A DNA stretch of 64,000 bases from Bacteroides sp. (GTDB lineage: Bacteria > Bacteroidota > Bacteroidia > Bacteroidales > Muribaculaceae): the NCBI GenBank assembly GCA_014801785.1, contig JAAVDN010000003.1:16368-80367 (forward strand). Reading direction: 5' to 3'. Below, piece after piece: positions 25,204 through 35,059 of the stretch; position 1 is the first letter of the stretch; every line of letters begins with the position of its first letter. The notes beneath the pieces are model-generated. The model was not told the DNA's origin and did no database searches. It saw only the letters and a program-made list of their open reading frames with translations. A program made the position numbers and the translations under genes.

Positions 25204-26706
25204 ATGTCAGCAATCAAATCCCTGCTTAAGGACACAGCCGTCTACGGTCTGAGCTCGATTATCGGGCGTTTCCTGAACTGGTGTCTCGTCCCCCTATATG
25301 TCTATCTCTTCGCAGCCGAAGAGTATGGCATCGTCAGTTATCTTTACAGTTTCACTGCCGTCGCGCTCGTAATCCTCAACTATGGCATGGAGACGGGCCT
25401 CTTCCGTTTCGCCTCCAAAAGCGAGACGCCCAACAGCGTCTACCGCACATGCCTCGAAGCCGTCGGAACAACTTCCATCATCTTCATTCTGCTTCTTTCA
25501 TGCTTCATCCGCCCTATATCGGATGCTATTCTGATGAAAGGTCATCCGGAGTATGTATGGATGCTGGGGGTCACCGTAGCGCTTGACGCTTTCTCCAATA
25601 TTCCTTTTGCGTGGCTTAGGCTAAAGAATAAAGCGTGGCGTTTCGCCGGAATCAAAATCCTGAATGTCCTCCTTAATATATCGCTTAACCTATTCTTCCT
25701 GCTCCTTTGTCCGAAACTGGAGATGTCGGCTCCGGGAGCCATCGACTGGTTCTATACTCCATTGGGGGGAAAAGGATTCGGAATAGGCTGGATTTTCGTT
25801 GCCAATCTTATATCGACTGTCGTTGTCCTCCTGTGTCTCCTTCCCGAACTCAGGGGAGCGGCGAAAGGTCGCTTCGATATGCCGACGCTCAAGCGTATGG
25901 TAGGCTACAGCTGGCCTCTGCTGGTTCTGGGGGTAGCCGGAGTGCTGAGCCAGAATATGGGACAGATTCTAATCCCTTATATTTTCTCCGGACATGAGAC
26001 AGAAGCGCGCGCAATGGTCGGCATCTATGGCGCGAACATCAAGATTGCTATCGTTATGGTCATGTTCACCCAAGCTTTCCGTTATGCCTACGAGCCCTTT
26101 ATCTTCGCCCGTGCCGGAAAAGAGGGTGAGTCGAAAAAGCAAGCCTATGCCGATGCTATGAAATTTTTCGTCATCTTTGCCTTCTTTATCTTCTTAGGGG
26201 TAATGTTCTTCCTGCCGGTGCTCAAACATTTCATCTCACCCGGATATTGGGAGGGGTTGAGAGTAGTGCCGATCATGATGGGGGCGGAGATATGCTTCGG
26301 AATATACTATAACCTGTCACTTTGGTACAAACTGACAGACCGCACCTCCTGGGGGATGTATCTTTCGCTGACCTGCTTCGTCATTATGCTTTTGCTCAAT
26401 CTATGGCTTGTCCGCCTCATCGGTATTCCCGACGGTTACCTGGGATCGGCCTGGGCTGCCCTGGGAAGTTATTTCCTGGTCATGCTCCTCAGCTGGATAT
26501 TAGGACAGAAATATTATCCGATACGCTATCCGTTAGGACGAATTGCCCTCTACGGTATTGTCGCCATACTGCTTTGGATAGCCGGCGAGAAACTCTGCTT
26601 CGAGTCAGCGATGTGGCTGACATATATCGCGCGATCCATACTCCTCATCGGTTATCTCGGTCTCATCATACTGACCGAAAGGCGACCGAAAAAGAAACTT
26701 TCATAA
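25204..26706 (+). CDS. Lipopolysaccharide/polysaccharide flippase, Wzx (RfbX) type
   Basis: 500 aa with about 12-14 hydrophobic segments and the N-terminal signature of the MATE/MOP superfamily: LLKDTAVYGLSSIIGRFLNW, then 'PLYVYLFAAEEYGIVSYLYS'. Members flip lipid-linked oligosaccharide repeat units across the inner membrane before polymerisation or export. It is alone on its strand between ruvB and the AraC-type regulator, not in a visible glycan gene cluster. The terminator hairpin after it overlaps the end of the convergent gene. Confidence 0.85.
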   Translation: MSAIKSLLKDTAVYGLSSIIGRFLNWCLVPLYVYLFAAEEYGIVSYLYSFTAVALVILNYGMETGLFRFASKSETPNSVYRTCLEAVGTTSIIFILLLSCFIRPISDAILMKGHPEYVWMLGVTVALDAFSNIPFAWLRLKNKAWRFAGIKILNVLLNISLNLFFLLLCPKLEMSAPGAIDWFYTPLGGKGFGIGWIFVANLISTVVVLLCLLPELRGAAKGRFDMPTLKRMVGYSWPLLVLGVAGVLSQNMGQILIPYIFSGHETEARAMVGIYGANIKIAIVMVMFTQAFRYAYEPFIFARAGKEGESKKQAYADAMKFFVIFAFFIFLGVMFFLPVLKHFISPGYWEGLRVVPIMMGAEICFGIYYNLSLWYKLTDRTSWGMYLSLTCFVIMLLLNLWLVRLIGIPDGYLGSAWAALGSYFLVMLLSWILGQKYYPIRYPLGRIALYGIVAILLWIAGEKLCFESAMWLTYIARSILLIGYLGLIILTERRPKKKLS

Positions 26707-26712
26707 CACGAT

Positions 26713-26768
26713 ATGATTCCTCAACCCTCTTTCAAACCGAGACAGTTGAGGAATCATTATTTTTTTTC
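26713..26768 (+). terminator. Terminator of the flippase gene, overlapping the converging gene
   Basis: ATGATTCCTCAAC (26713-26725) pairs with 26745-26757, loop 19 nt, then TATTTTTTTTC. The right arm and T-run lie inside the last codons of the AraC-type gene. Confidence 0.8.
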
Positions 26769-28468
26769 AAAAGCCTGATATATTCAGAAGGGAGCATCCC
26801 TATATGCAGTCTGAATGCCTTGGTGAAGGTAGACCTCGTATTAAACCCTACACTCTCGCTTATGGCCTCAATAGTAAGATTTCCATAGTTCTCCATATCA
26901 CCCATTCTTCGGCATGCTTCCTGAACACGACACCTGTTGAGAAGATTACCGAAAGAGATTCCATAGTGTTCGTTTACAATTCGGGAAATATAACTGGTGT
27001 TCGAGCCGACAAGAGAGGTCAGACGCTGAAGGGAGAAATTCTTATCACAAATCTCATTTATATCCCCAAGCACCTCCTCAATCTTTACAATAAGGTTTTG
27101 ACGCGTCTCGTATGTCATTGAACTGTCGCGATATTTCTCGGGCTGAGAGACACAGTCAACATCACACGTTTCCTGTTCCTCTCCGATTAATGGCTCATTT
27201 GTTATCGCGCTCTGACCATCAGTCTTTGACGTCTCCTGCATAAGGGATTGCATCTGGTTGAATATCACGATATTTTTAAGATTCAGCAACCGGTTCTTAC
27301 GGTATACGACAATAGCAACTCCGGCGAGAACAAGAACTATAAGTCCGACGAATATCAGCCATAATTTTATCTTGTGCCGTTCGGCATCTATATGTCGGGC
27401 GTTTTCGCGCACATTCTCCAGTTCCATCCCTATGCGTGTAGGCTCTATCGCAATAATTTTATTTGTCAGACTGTCCCTGGTCTCATAAAATTTTATACGA
27501 TAAAATTGCGACAAATCTTTATTTCCGGCCAGCCCATGAAATCTGGACAGAAAGTCATAGACCTCCATGTGTACATCAATATCATTGATGCCGCTATTGT
27601 CATGAAAGACTCCTTCAAGACACTCAATCGCCTCCGGATAGTTTTTGGTTGCTAACGATACAGAAGAGAGACATACATTCGCCATATATTTCTCGCGAGG
27701 CGCCGTCAGACCCACAGAATCCCGGAGAGTCATCATTGCCTTCTTAGCTACGGCATAGTCCTTATTGGCCAGAGCCTCGGAACCGTAACAGAGTTGAGAA
27801 GAAAGGGCATAGTCGGCGACAGACGGAGGTATGGAATCTTTCAATAGAATACTCATGCGATTATTGATCTCCTTGTTGACCCTGAATGGGAGATCAAGCA
27901 TCGACATATTAATATAAGCCGAACATACCATATCCCAATCCTCAGTCTCGACTCCGAGATCCATAGCCTTCTTATAGTATTGGCGACTACGTTCCATATT
28001 AGCCCCATTGTTCTGCGGAAAGATGTAGTCATACATATTGAACAGATTACCGAGATTAAGCAACACCGTGGAATATGCCTTTTTGTCATTATCCTGAACA
28101 AATATTTTCTCGGCTTCGGTAAAACAACGGAAAGCACCTGCATAATCCGTATATCTTACATAATACAGTTGCCCCATCTCAGACAAAGAGCGTCCGACAA
28201 GATTACGGGTATCTCTATCATTAGAGTCGCGATAAGTCTCTACCAACCACGAAAAACATATAATGGCACTGTCGAGTTTTTCATTATCCAGATATCTCCT
28301 TCCTTTCTCAAACAGTTCATCCGGCTTATCATTTCCGAAAGGAGTGAGAGCAAGCTCTGATTTCAGAGCCGCACATAGAGTCTGAGGCAATACCATGACA
28401 AATACAGCAATTGCAATCACACTACTAACCGCATCCGATAATATACCGATGTTTTTCAGCTGTTTCAT
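26732..28468 (-). CDS. TPR-transmembrane-AraC type regulator
   Basis: 578 aa from the ATG at 28468 (a possible start at 28483 would put the N-terminus inside a promoter-like box). The signal or first membrane helix is at about 10-33 (SSVIAIAVFVMVLPQTLCAA). Residues about 45-340 are TPR-like with the pattern 'AlrcFteAekiF'. A membrane segment is at about 368-389 (KLWLIFVGLIVLVLAGVAIV). Residues about 466-570 form an AraC/XylS DNA-binding domain: NFSLQRLTSLVGSNTSYISR, 'IVNEHYGISFGNLLNRCRVQEA', and 'LTIEAISESVGFNTRSTFTK'. This is a third TPR-membrane-HTH sensor in the window. It is divergent from the secreted-protein gene at 28679, which is its most likely target by location. Confidence 0.85.
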   Translation of the reverse strand: MKQLKNIGILSDAVSSVIAIAVFVMVLPQTLCAALKSELALTPFGNDKPDELFEKGRRYLDNEKLDSAIICFSWLVETYRDSNDRDTRNLVGRSLSEMGQLYYVRYTDYAGAFRCFTEAEKIFVQDNDKKAYSTVLLNLGNLFNMYDYIFPQNNGANMERSRQYYKKAMDLGVETEDWDMVCSAYINMSMLDLPFRVNKEINNRMSILLKDSIPPSVADYALSSQLCYGSEALANKDYAVAKKAMMTLRDSVGLTAPREKYMANVCLSSVSLATKNYPEAIECLEGVFHDNSGINDIDVHMEVYDFLSRFHGLAGNKDLSQFYRIKFYETRDSLTNKIIAIEPTRIGMELENVRENARHIDAERHKIKLWLIFVGLIVLVLAGVAIVVYRKNRLLNLKNIVIFNQMQSLMQETSKTDGQSAITNEPLIGEEQETCDVDCVSQPEKYRDSSMTYETRQNLIVKIEEVLGDINEICDKNFSLQRLTSLVGSNTSYISRIVNEHYGISFGNLLNRCRVQEACRRMGDMENYGNLTIEAISESVGFNTRSTFTKAFRLHIGMLPSEYIRLLKKNNDSSTVSV

Positions 28469-28472
28469 TCTG

Positions 28473-28480
28473 CAAAGATA
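28473..28480 (-). promoter_or_regulatory. -7 box directly before the AraC-type regulator start
   Basis: On the minus strand TATCTTTG is followed by CAGA and then the ATG at 28468. Transcription would start at or next to the start codon, suggesting a leaderless mRNA. The -33 is not evident. Confidence 0.4.
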
Positions 28481-28564
28481 CATTAAATTTATAAATTTGA
28501 TGGTTTTATGACGCTGAACACTGCTCAGATTTATAAATAGTGGTAATCATCATAGGTAATTTTA

Positions 28565-28595
28565 TTGATTAGGAACTATTTCTATTCTAAATTTG
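28565..28595 (+). promoter_or_regulatory. Promoter of the secreted Ig-repeat gene
   Basis: TTG (28565-28567), 20 bp, TAAATTTG (28588-28595), then CC. Clear Bacteroidetes match. Confidence 0.65.
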
Positions 28596-28617
28596 CCGAA
28601 AACCCTATTCTACCCAA

Positions 28618-28653
28618 TAAGAAATGCAATCAGTCCGGACAACCCATTTCTTA
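28618..28653 (+). promoter_or_regulatory. Hairpin in the leader of the 28679 gene
   Basis: TAAGAAATG (28618-28626) pairs with CATTTCTTA (28645-28653) around an 18-nt loop. It falls in the untranslated leader, 25 nt before the ATG. Confidence 0.55.
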
Positions 28654-28678
28654 GGGTAAGGGATAAAATCAAAACAGC

Positions 28679-30268
28679 ATGAAACAAATCTCTGACAATC
28701 TATCCAGGTTCCGACAGAATCGCCACGCTCTGCATGTAACAATGACGCTGATGGCCTCAGTTCTCTTCGCCGCTACCGCCAATGCCACTACATCTTCTAT
28801 TCCGGAAGACTACAGAGTAGAACCTGCCCCCGGCTCTACTGTAGAAGCGATTGACCGAATCACGGTCATAAACAAAGAAGGTGATGAAATCTCCAACTCC
28901 GGAAATACCATATTGATCAACGATGTGGAGTATGCTACCATTACAACCACGGACTACAATAGGGTTATCTTCGAACTGGAGACTCCAGTCACAGCATCGG
29001 GTGAATACGAAATCGTAATCCCCGAAGGAAGAATCAATGACGGTTGGTTTGGAACCGATGAGTTCCGTTTCTCACTCAATATCGCAGGGAATAATCCCGG
29101 CGATGAGCCTGGGCTCACACAAACCATTATTCCAGACGGTTTCACACTCTCTCCCGCTCCCGGCTCAGAAGTGGAAACACTAAAAGATCTCAAGTTGACT
29201 TATTATGATGATTGGACTGACCTGACTCTCGTCAACAAGGTTATCATGATCAACGGAGAAGAAGTAGCCATAAACGGCTATGGAGACTTTGGGGAATTGA
29301 CAATCACCCTTATAAACCAAATTACCGAAGCAGGAGAATATTCTATTGTTATTCCGGTCGGCACATTTAGACTTGATTCTCTGGATGATAATGAATTGTT
29401 CAGTTTCTCAATAACCGTAACAGGAACCGGCAACCCTGACACTCCGGGAGATGATGACGATGATGATAACATGGATGAGCTGGCAGGTATTCCGGCTGAC
29501 TTTAGTGTAACTCCTGTAGAAAACGCCAATATCGATGAATTGTCCGTAATAAGGATAGTTGACGACTATTACGGTTATATACGAGTATCAGAAAATGCTC
29601 GCCTTTATATCGATGGTAAAAGCGTCAGCTTTACTACTGAGGTCGGCGGCGATGATGACAATACTCTGACAATCACTCTTGATACTCCCGTAACCGAGGA
29701 AGGCGAACACACAATCCAGATGCCGGAAGGATTCTTTAGATACATGATTTATAATAGTGAGGAATTCGGATGGAGCGTTGTTATAGGAAACGGTTCCGAT
29801 GACAATCCGGAACCTGGACAGACTATCGTTCCCGAGGGCGTCACTATAAATCCCGAGCCCGGTTCCAAGATAGAATCGCTGACATCCTTATCAGTTGCGG
29901 TGGATGATATGGAGGAGCTTTATTGCAAGAATGACAACATCTTCGTCAACTATGCTAAGACCTCTATATCCCCGAAATACGGTAATCCTATCGAGCTTAC
30001 GTTAACCGATCCAAAAACAGAATCCGGAATATATTGGATCACGATTCCGGCAAATACCATAATGGATTCCTATGGCACTTATCTTGAAAATCCCATTCAG
30101 TTCTGGATCGAAGTTGACACAACTGTAGGTCTCAACCAGACTCCCGAAACTATGAACGAAACTATCGAGATTATGACAATAGATGGCATACGCGTAGACC
30201 ATATGGTAAAAGGCAACTTATATATAGTCCGTAATGGATCCAAAATCTCCAAACATCTGGCCAGATAA
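28679..30268 (+). CDS. Secreted protein with four Ig-like repeats and sorting-like tail
   Basis: 529 aa. The N-terminus is a long signal (hydrophobic from about 20 to 38, ending ANA). Four ~115-aa repeats start with 'IPEDYRVEPAPGSTVEAIDRI', and the matching units at about 147, 270 and 385 carry 'sPaPGSeVetlkdLkl', then 'teaGeysivIPeGtf' near their ends. They resemble SbsA-type Ig-like domains. The last ~35 aa (IEIMTIDGIRVDHMVKGNLY) are a sorting-like tail. The gene at 39732 carries the same kind of repeats. Probably a surface-exposed or secreted binding protein; ligand unknown. It is divergent from the AraC-type regulator and followed by another large secreted gene. Confidence 0.75.
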   Translation: MKQISDNLSRFRQNRHALHVTMTLMASVLFAATANATTSSIPEDYRVEPAPGSTVEAIDRITVINKEGDEISNSGNTILINDVEYATITTTDYNRVIFELETPVTASGEYEIVIPEGRINDGWFGTDEFRFSLNIAGNNPGDEPGLTQTIIPDGFTLSPAPGSEVETLKDLKLTYYDDWTDLTLVNKVIMINGEEVAINGYGDFGELTITLINQITEAGEYSIVIPVGTFRLDSLDDNELFSFSITVTGTGNPDTPGDDDDDDNMDELAGIPADFSVTPVENANIDELSVIRIVDDYYGYIRVSENARLYIDGKSVSFTTEVGGDDDNTLTITLDTPVTEEGEHTIQMPEGFFRYMIYNSEEFGWSVVIGNGSDDNPEPGQTIVPEGVTINPEPGSKIESLTSLSVAVDDMEELYCKNDNIFVNYAKTSISPKYGNPIELTLTDPKTESGIYWITIPANTIMDSYGTYLENPIQFWIEVDTTVGLNQTPETMNETIEIMTIDGIRVDHMVKGNLYIVRNGSKISKHLAR

Positions 30269-30300
30269 GATCTAAAACACCAGCCTTAAACTTCTTACTT

Positions 30301-30378
30301 AGACCCCGTCCCACAAGAAATATTAAAAGCGGATATTGGAAATACCATTCAAACGCATGGACATGTGAGACGGGGGCT
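30301..30378 (+). repeat. AGACCCCGTCCCACAA element, copy A
   Basis: The 16-mer 30301-30316 begins a 78-nt segment whose ends pair (CCCCGTC 30304-30310 with 30369-30375, extended by CACA/TGTG). It lies 38 nt before the ATG of the giant secreted gene. Copies B and C are at 34915 and 38169. Confidence 0.6.
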
Positions 30379-30415
30379 TGAAAGTCCTCGGCAAACCTAC
30401 CATAATTTCGTGATT

Positions 30416-33400
30416 ATGAAAACATTTTATAAATATTTATTGTCGATTATCACTGGCACCGCTGTCATCGGCGGAGGATACATCGGCATAAGCGGTAAAA
30501 ATCTGAGACCTGATTTTCTGCCTAAAAATGCGTCTGGCGAAAAGTCACGAAGCATCCCCGAATTTCTGAACAAGGCCCACAGATCAAGAAGCGGTAAACA
30601 TGCGGACAGTGCTTCCCTGAAATCCAAGGCAAAGGTTTCACCGGCCCAAACTCAGAACTTCCAATGTGTAGTGACTTATTCCGACAGCTGGACTGAACTT
30701 AGCCAGGAACCGGGAGTCTACACATTCGACACAACAACGCCCATTTCTCTGAGACAGGCATTCGTCAGCGATGAATACATTCCCTCCGGAGGTGCGTTTT
30801 TCACTGACAACTATTACATCCTCACCACTGTATCCCAGGATTGGTTCTCAGGGGAAATAGATGTCTACAGCTATAAATACACCCGTAACGACTGGGAGGA
30901 GATTAGCTATGCTGTTCAGGACCTGTATTCCCTTTATAACTGTATATGCTATGACCCGATTGATAATCTGGCATACGGTTACTTCTTCAACGATGAGGTT
31001 GGAGACTGGGGATATATGGATGTGAACACTCTGAAAGTGACACATCTCTCCCCAATGTCGCTGCAGCTCGTTGCCCTTGCCATCAACGAGAAAGGTGAGG
31101 CCTATGGCGTAGGAACCGATGGAGTGTTCTATTCCGTTGATAAAAAAACCGGAGACCTCTCAAAAATAGGAGACACCGGCCTTGCGCCTGAATATATGCA
31201 GAGCGCTGCGTTCGGTCAGGACGGCACTCTCTACTGGGCAGCCTCGGAAGCGGAATCTTCCGGTCTGTATACCATCGATGTAGCAACGGGTAAAGCCTCT
31301 CTTGTCGGAGCCTTTCCGAATAATGAAGAGATTAGTGCGCTATACTCCGTATATAGCGCCTCCAACAACCGCGTTCCGGCCATGGCTACCGATCTGAAGG
31401 CGGATGTGTCTGGAATCGATCTAACGTTCCCATTCTCCTTCACGGTTCCGACAAGAAACTACGGAGGAAGTTCCCTTTCCGGAGAGGTGGAATATGTGGT
31501 ATCTATTGATGGTATCACAGCCGCCAAAGGTAATGCGGAGCCAGGTGCCGAAGTCTCAATTTCCCTTACGGTCGAAAAACCCGGTTATCATCTCTTCAAG
31601 GTTGACCTCTCGAATGCCGACGGCCAATCCGAACCCGCGACCTTAAGAAGTTGGATCGGTGTCGATCAGCCGAAGGCCGTGCGTAACGCTAAAATTGAAA
31701 AATCCGGCGACTCCTCGATAACCATTTCATGGGATGCTCCTTCGGGAGGCGTCAACAACGGTTATTTCGATGCGGATATGCTAACCTACACTGTGACTCG
31801 CCTGCCGGAAAGGAAAGTGGTTGCGGAAAATCTGAAGGCCACCTCTTTCACCGACAACATCGAGCTTACGGAGGGACAGAGCTTAATCCGCTATCTTGTC
31901 ACTCCGGTCGCCGACGGGATCGAAGGTCCTGCGACAGAGACATCGGGTGTGGTGATCGGCAAGCCTTATCAGGTTCCTGTCGAGTTCACGTTCGATAACG
32001 AGGAGGATTACAATATCTTCACTGTCATAGACAACAACGAGACCGTGACCCTCGATTCCGGTCTCTGGCAGTTCACTCCTTCGGGGGAAGCCGCCGGATA
32101 TGTTGGCGGAACTAAAGACGGAGATGACTGGCTGATAACTCCTTCCGTATATCTCAAAGCCCGCACTGAATACATGCTCAGCCATGACGTTCTCTGTTAC
32201 GCCGACAACTGGCCTGAGGAATATTCCGTCTATCTCGGAACTTCTCCGGATATAGACGGTATGACCCGACAGCTCGTCGCTCCGACTACAATCTGGTGGG
32301 ACGAATACCGAACCAAGACCGAAACCTTTACAGTAGACCAGGATGGAATCTATTATATTGGATTCCACGCAACTTCCGACGCAGGCAGTGCTTTCTTCCT
32401 GCTTGATAATATCAAACTTAGGGAACTCTACAGTGTGGACTCTCCCGCTGCTGTCAAAGACCTGAAGGTCACTGCCGGAGAGCTGGGCGCCGCTTCCGCT
32501 TTTATTTCCTTCACAACTCCTGCCAATACAGTCGGAGAGGCTCAACTCGACGGACAGTTCTCTGCCGAAATCATGCGCGATGGTATCCTGATTGAAACCA
32601 TTACCGGCCTTAATCCTGATGAGGAGGTAAGCTATGAGGACAAGAATCCTAAGGATTGTCAGATGAACAGCTATACGGTCGTTTGCTTGAACTCCTACGG
32701 AAAGGGTCCTGAAGAAAACGCTGCTGTATGGGTTGGACTGGATACTCCTTCCGAGCCTGTCGATGCCGCAGTCACACTCGATGCCTCCGGACATCCCGTC
32801 ATATCTTGGAAGGCTCCGGAAGGACGTGGAGTCCATGGAGGATACGTCGATAATGAGGACCTGAGCTATACTGTGGCTATAGTGAAGGATGGCGCGCTGA
32901 CTCCGGTTGCCGAAATGATTGACGCCCTGTCATGTGTCGATGAGGGAACGGTACTCGAAAACACCGGCACGCAGATGATGCATCAGTATTTCATTGTGCC
33001 TTATTCCAATGCCAAAGGTGAATATGGAAACAACGCCTCTCCTCTCTACATCTCCGGAAAACCATACGCTCTTCCGTTCAAGGAGTCTTTCGCCGGAAAA
33101 ATGCCGACAAACTTCTGGGCGTTTACAGGAACGAATGGAGAAAGCTGGTACATAGGAGATGACTGGAGCGTCGGCTCCCAGGACAATGACGATGGTGTTC
33201 TTTCTTATCTGCCGGCTGTTCCGGAGGTTACGACAACCGCCATGTCAGGAAAAATCGATATTTCCACAGCCGTAGATCCGAAACTTACCTTCTATCTGCG
33301 GAAGATGGGAATCTCAGATAATGGTTTCTATGATACTGACCCTTCCAAAGATATCCTCAATATAAAGATTGGAGTCGATGGATTCTCTCTCAAGACCATT

Positions 33401-34906
33401 GAATCTATCAGACTTGCCGATATCAAGAAAATGGGTGAATATATCTATTATTCCATTCCCCTGGCAGAAATCGGCGCTAAAGACTTCATTGTCATTGCTT
33501 TTGAATATGAGGCTGTCAGCGACCGCACTCCTATTATGATCGATAACATCCAGGTAAAGAATGCATGTGCGTATAACGCTGTCGCTGGAGAAGTGACAGC
33601 TCCGGAAGCTGTCGAGGTCTACGAGCCGTTCAGCGTGAATGCCGCAGTAACCAACGCAGGCGATAATGAGCTTGCCGAGGTGAAGGTGTCCCTTATGCGC
33701 GGTGAGACCGTAGAGGCGGAAACCACAGTGAGCAACTTAGCCCCTGACCAGTCGGCTACAGTCACGCTCGAAGCCGAAGCCACTCCGGAGTGGGGTGATA
33801 CAGCAGAGCTGACTATCCGTGTTACGTCAGATGGTGATGAAGTGGAAGCCGACAATATGTCTGATCCTTTCAGTGTCCGCATTATCTATCATGACAGACC
33901 TGCCGTCAATGACCTGACCGCCGAAATCTCGGGCGAAACCCTGACGCTCAGATGGTCGGAACCTGAAGGCCTGGAACAGCTCGAAACTTCAGTGACAGAA
34001 TCTTTCGAATCCTATAAGCACGGTGACCTTTCTTTCGGAGACTGGAAGAGCGAGGATAAGTCCTTCTGGGGATTCGAGGGAATCAAGACAGTGACCGTCG
34101 ATGGTAAAGTCATCGAGATTCCCAATTCTGACGACGCGCAGGCATTCATGGTGTTCAATCCCGCGATGGCCGGTATTGATTTCGATGAAAGCCCCGAATG
34201 GGAGCCGGTATCGGGAGATAATCTGATCGTATCTTTCGGCGATGCCGCCAATGATGAGCTGGAGGCGAACAATGACTGGCTGATCTCACCCGAACTCTCG
34301 GGCAAATCACAGACCATTTCGTTCTGGGCCCGCACAGCTGCCAAGAAAGGGAAACCGGACGATATCCGCGTGCTCGTAGCCTCTGAGATTGAGTATAACA
34401 ACAACGGCACCGTGAAATCATCCTGCTTCACCCCCCTGCAGAACGGAGACATCAACTTGACCCGCGAATGGGTGAAATATGAGTTCACTCTTCCGGCAGG
34501 AACTAAGTATTTCGCTATCCAAAATATTTCCGACGATGGTTTTGCAGTGATGATTGACGATATTACCTACGAACCGTTCCTGGAAAAGACCAATGCCAAC
34601 TTCATCGGATATAACATCTATCTGGATGAAACACGCCTTAACGCGGAACCTATTACTGACACATTCTATACTATCTCCGACTTCCAGACCGGCAAGTATA
34701 TGGTCAGAGTAGTCTATGATGAAGGAGAGTCTGCTGACTCTAATATCGTGAATCTCAACAGTGATGGTGTGAGAATAATTAGTGGTGAAGAGACAGAAGG
34801 AATCCTCTATGACCTTCATGGCTACCGCGTCACAACTCCAGAACCTGGAAGAATCTACATCCGTCGAAAAGGGAATTCTTCCTTTAGAGTCATGATCCGG
34901 AAATAA
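30416..34906 (+). CDS. Giant secreted multidomain (Fn3/anchor-J/CARDB-like) protein
   Basis: 1496 aa from the ATG at 30416, which gives a signal/anchor (MKTFYKYLLSIITGTAVIGG); in-frame sequence upstream to 30365 has no signal character and runs into repeat element A. The first ~330 aa form a beta-propeller-like or periplasmic-binding-like region with 'GtlYWAaseaessGLYtIDvatG'. Fn3-like domains follow (for example 'VRNAKIEKSGDSSITISWDA'), then jelly-roll 'choice-of-anchor' domains (GDDWLITPSVYLKARTEYML), a CARDB-like domain around 1080-1180 and a second jelly-roll near 1240-1400. The end (YDLHGYRVTTPEPGRIYIRR) is a sorting-like tail. It looks like a large surface adhesin or binding protein. 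The substrate is unknown. Confidence 0.75.
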   Translation: MKTFYKYLLSIITGTAVIGGGYIGISGKNLRPDFLPKNASGEKSRSIPEFLNKAHRSRSGKHADSASLKSKAKVSPAQTQNFQCVVTYSDSWTELSQEPGVYTFDTTTPISLRQAFVSDEYIPSGGAFFTDNYYILTTVSQDWFSGEIDVYSYKYTRNDWEEISYAVQDLYSLYNCICYDPIDNLAYGYFFNDEVGDWGYMDVNTLKVTHLSPMSLQLVALAINEKGEAYGVGTDGVFYSVDKKTGDLSKIGDTGLAPEYMQSAAFGQDGTLYWAASEAESSGLYTIDVATGKASLVGAFPNNEEISALYSVYSASNNRVPAMATDLKADVSGIDLTFPFSFTVPTRNYGGSSLSGEVEYVVSIDGITAAKGNAEPGAEVSISLTVEKPGYHLFKVDLSNADGQSEPATLRSWIGVDQPKAVRNAKIEKSGDSSITISWDAPSGGVNNGYFDADMLTYTVTRLPERKVVAENLKATSFTDNIELTEGQSLIRYLVTPVADGIEGPATETSGVVIGKPYQVPVEFTFDNEEDYNIFTVIDNNETVTLDSGLWQFTPSGEAAGYVGGTKDGDDWLITPSVYLKARTEYMLSHDVLCYADNWPEEYSVYLGTSPDIDGMTRQLVAPTTIWWDEYRTKTETFTVDQDGIYYIGFHATSDAGSAFFLLDNIKLRELYSVDSPAAVKDLKVTAGELGAASAFISFTTPANTVGEAQLDGQFSAEIMRDGILIETITGLNPDEEVSYEDKNPKDCQMNSYTVVCLNSYGKGPEENAAVWVGLDTPSEPVDAAVTLDASGHPVISWKAPEGRGVHGGYVDNEDLSYTVAIVKDGALTPVAEMIDALSCVDEGTVLENTGTQMMHQYFIVPYSNAKGEYGNNASPLYISGKPYALPFKESFAGKMPTNFWAFTGTNGESWYIGDDWSVGSQDNDDGVLSYLPAVPEVTTTAMSGKIDISTAVDPKLTFYLRKMGISDNGFYDTDPSKDILNIKIGVDGFSLKTIESIRLADIKKMGEYIYYSIPLAEIGAKDFIVIAFEYEAVSDRTPIMIDNIQVKNACAYNAVAGEVTAPEAVEVYEPFSVNAAVTNAGDNELAEVKVSLMRGETVEAETTVSNLAPDQSATVTLEAEATPEWGDTAELTIRVTSDGDEVEADNMSDPFSVRIIYHDRPAVNDLTAEISGETLTLRWSEPEGLEQLETSVTESFESYKHGDLSFGDWKSEDKSFWGFEGIKTVTVDGKVIEIPNSDDAQAFMVFNPAMAGIDFDESPEWEPVSGDNLIVSFGDAANDELEANNDWLISPELSGKSQTISFWARTAAKKGKPDDIRVLVASEIEYNNNGTVKSSCFTPLQNGDINLTREWVKYEFTLPAGTKYFAIQNISDDGFAVMIDDITYEPFLEKTNANFIGYNIYLDETRLNAEPITDTFYTISDFQTGKYMVRVVYDEGESADSNIVNLNSDGVRIISGEETEGILYDLHGYRVTTPEPGRIYIRRKGNSSFRVMIRK

Positions 34907-34914
34907 CGAATCTT

Positions 34915-34930
34915 AGACCCTGTCCCACAA
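34915..34930 (+). repeat. AGACCCTGTCCCACAA element, copy B
   Basis: The 16-mer lies 8 nt after the stop of the giant gene and just before the terminator hairpin. Unlike copies A and C, it does not close a visible longer stem. Confidence 0.6.
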
Positions 34931-34940
34931 TTCCTAAAAC

Positions 34941-34978
34941 TAAAGCCCCCATTCAATAGTAATTGAATGGGGGCTTTA
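34941..34978. terminator. Bidirectional terminator between the giant secreted gene and frr
   Basis: Perfect 17-bp arms 34941-34957 and 34962-34978, loop AGTA. Confidence 0.85.
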
Positions 34979-35059
34979 CATTATTTACATTATAAGTAAC
35001 AACTTAACTGATGATCACGGCTACATATACCAGATGCAAGTTATGGCCGGAAAGCAAGC

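Noticed and set aside
31883-32836. 317-codon open frame opposite the giant secreted protein
   Set aside because: Antisense to a coherent domain protein; no signal, no motif.
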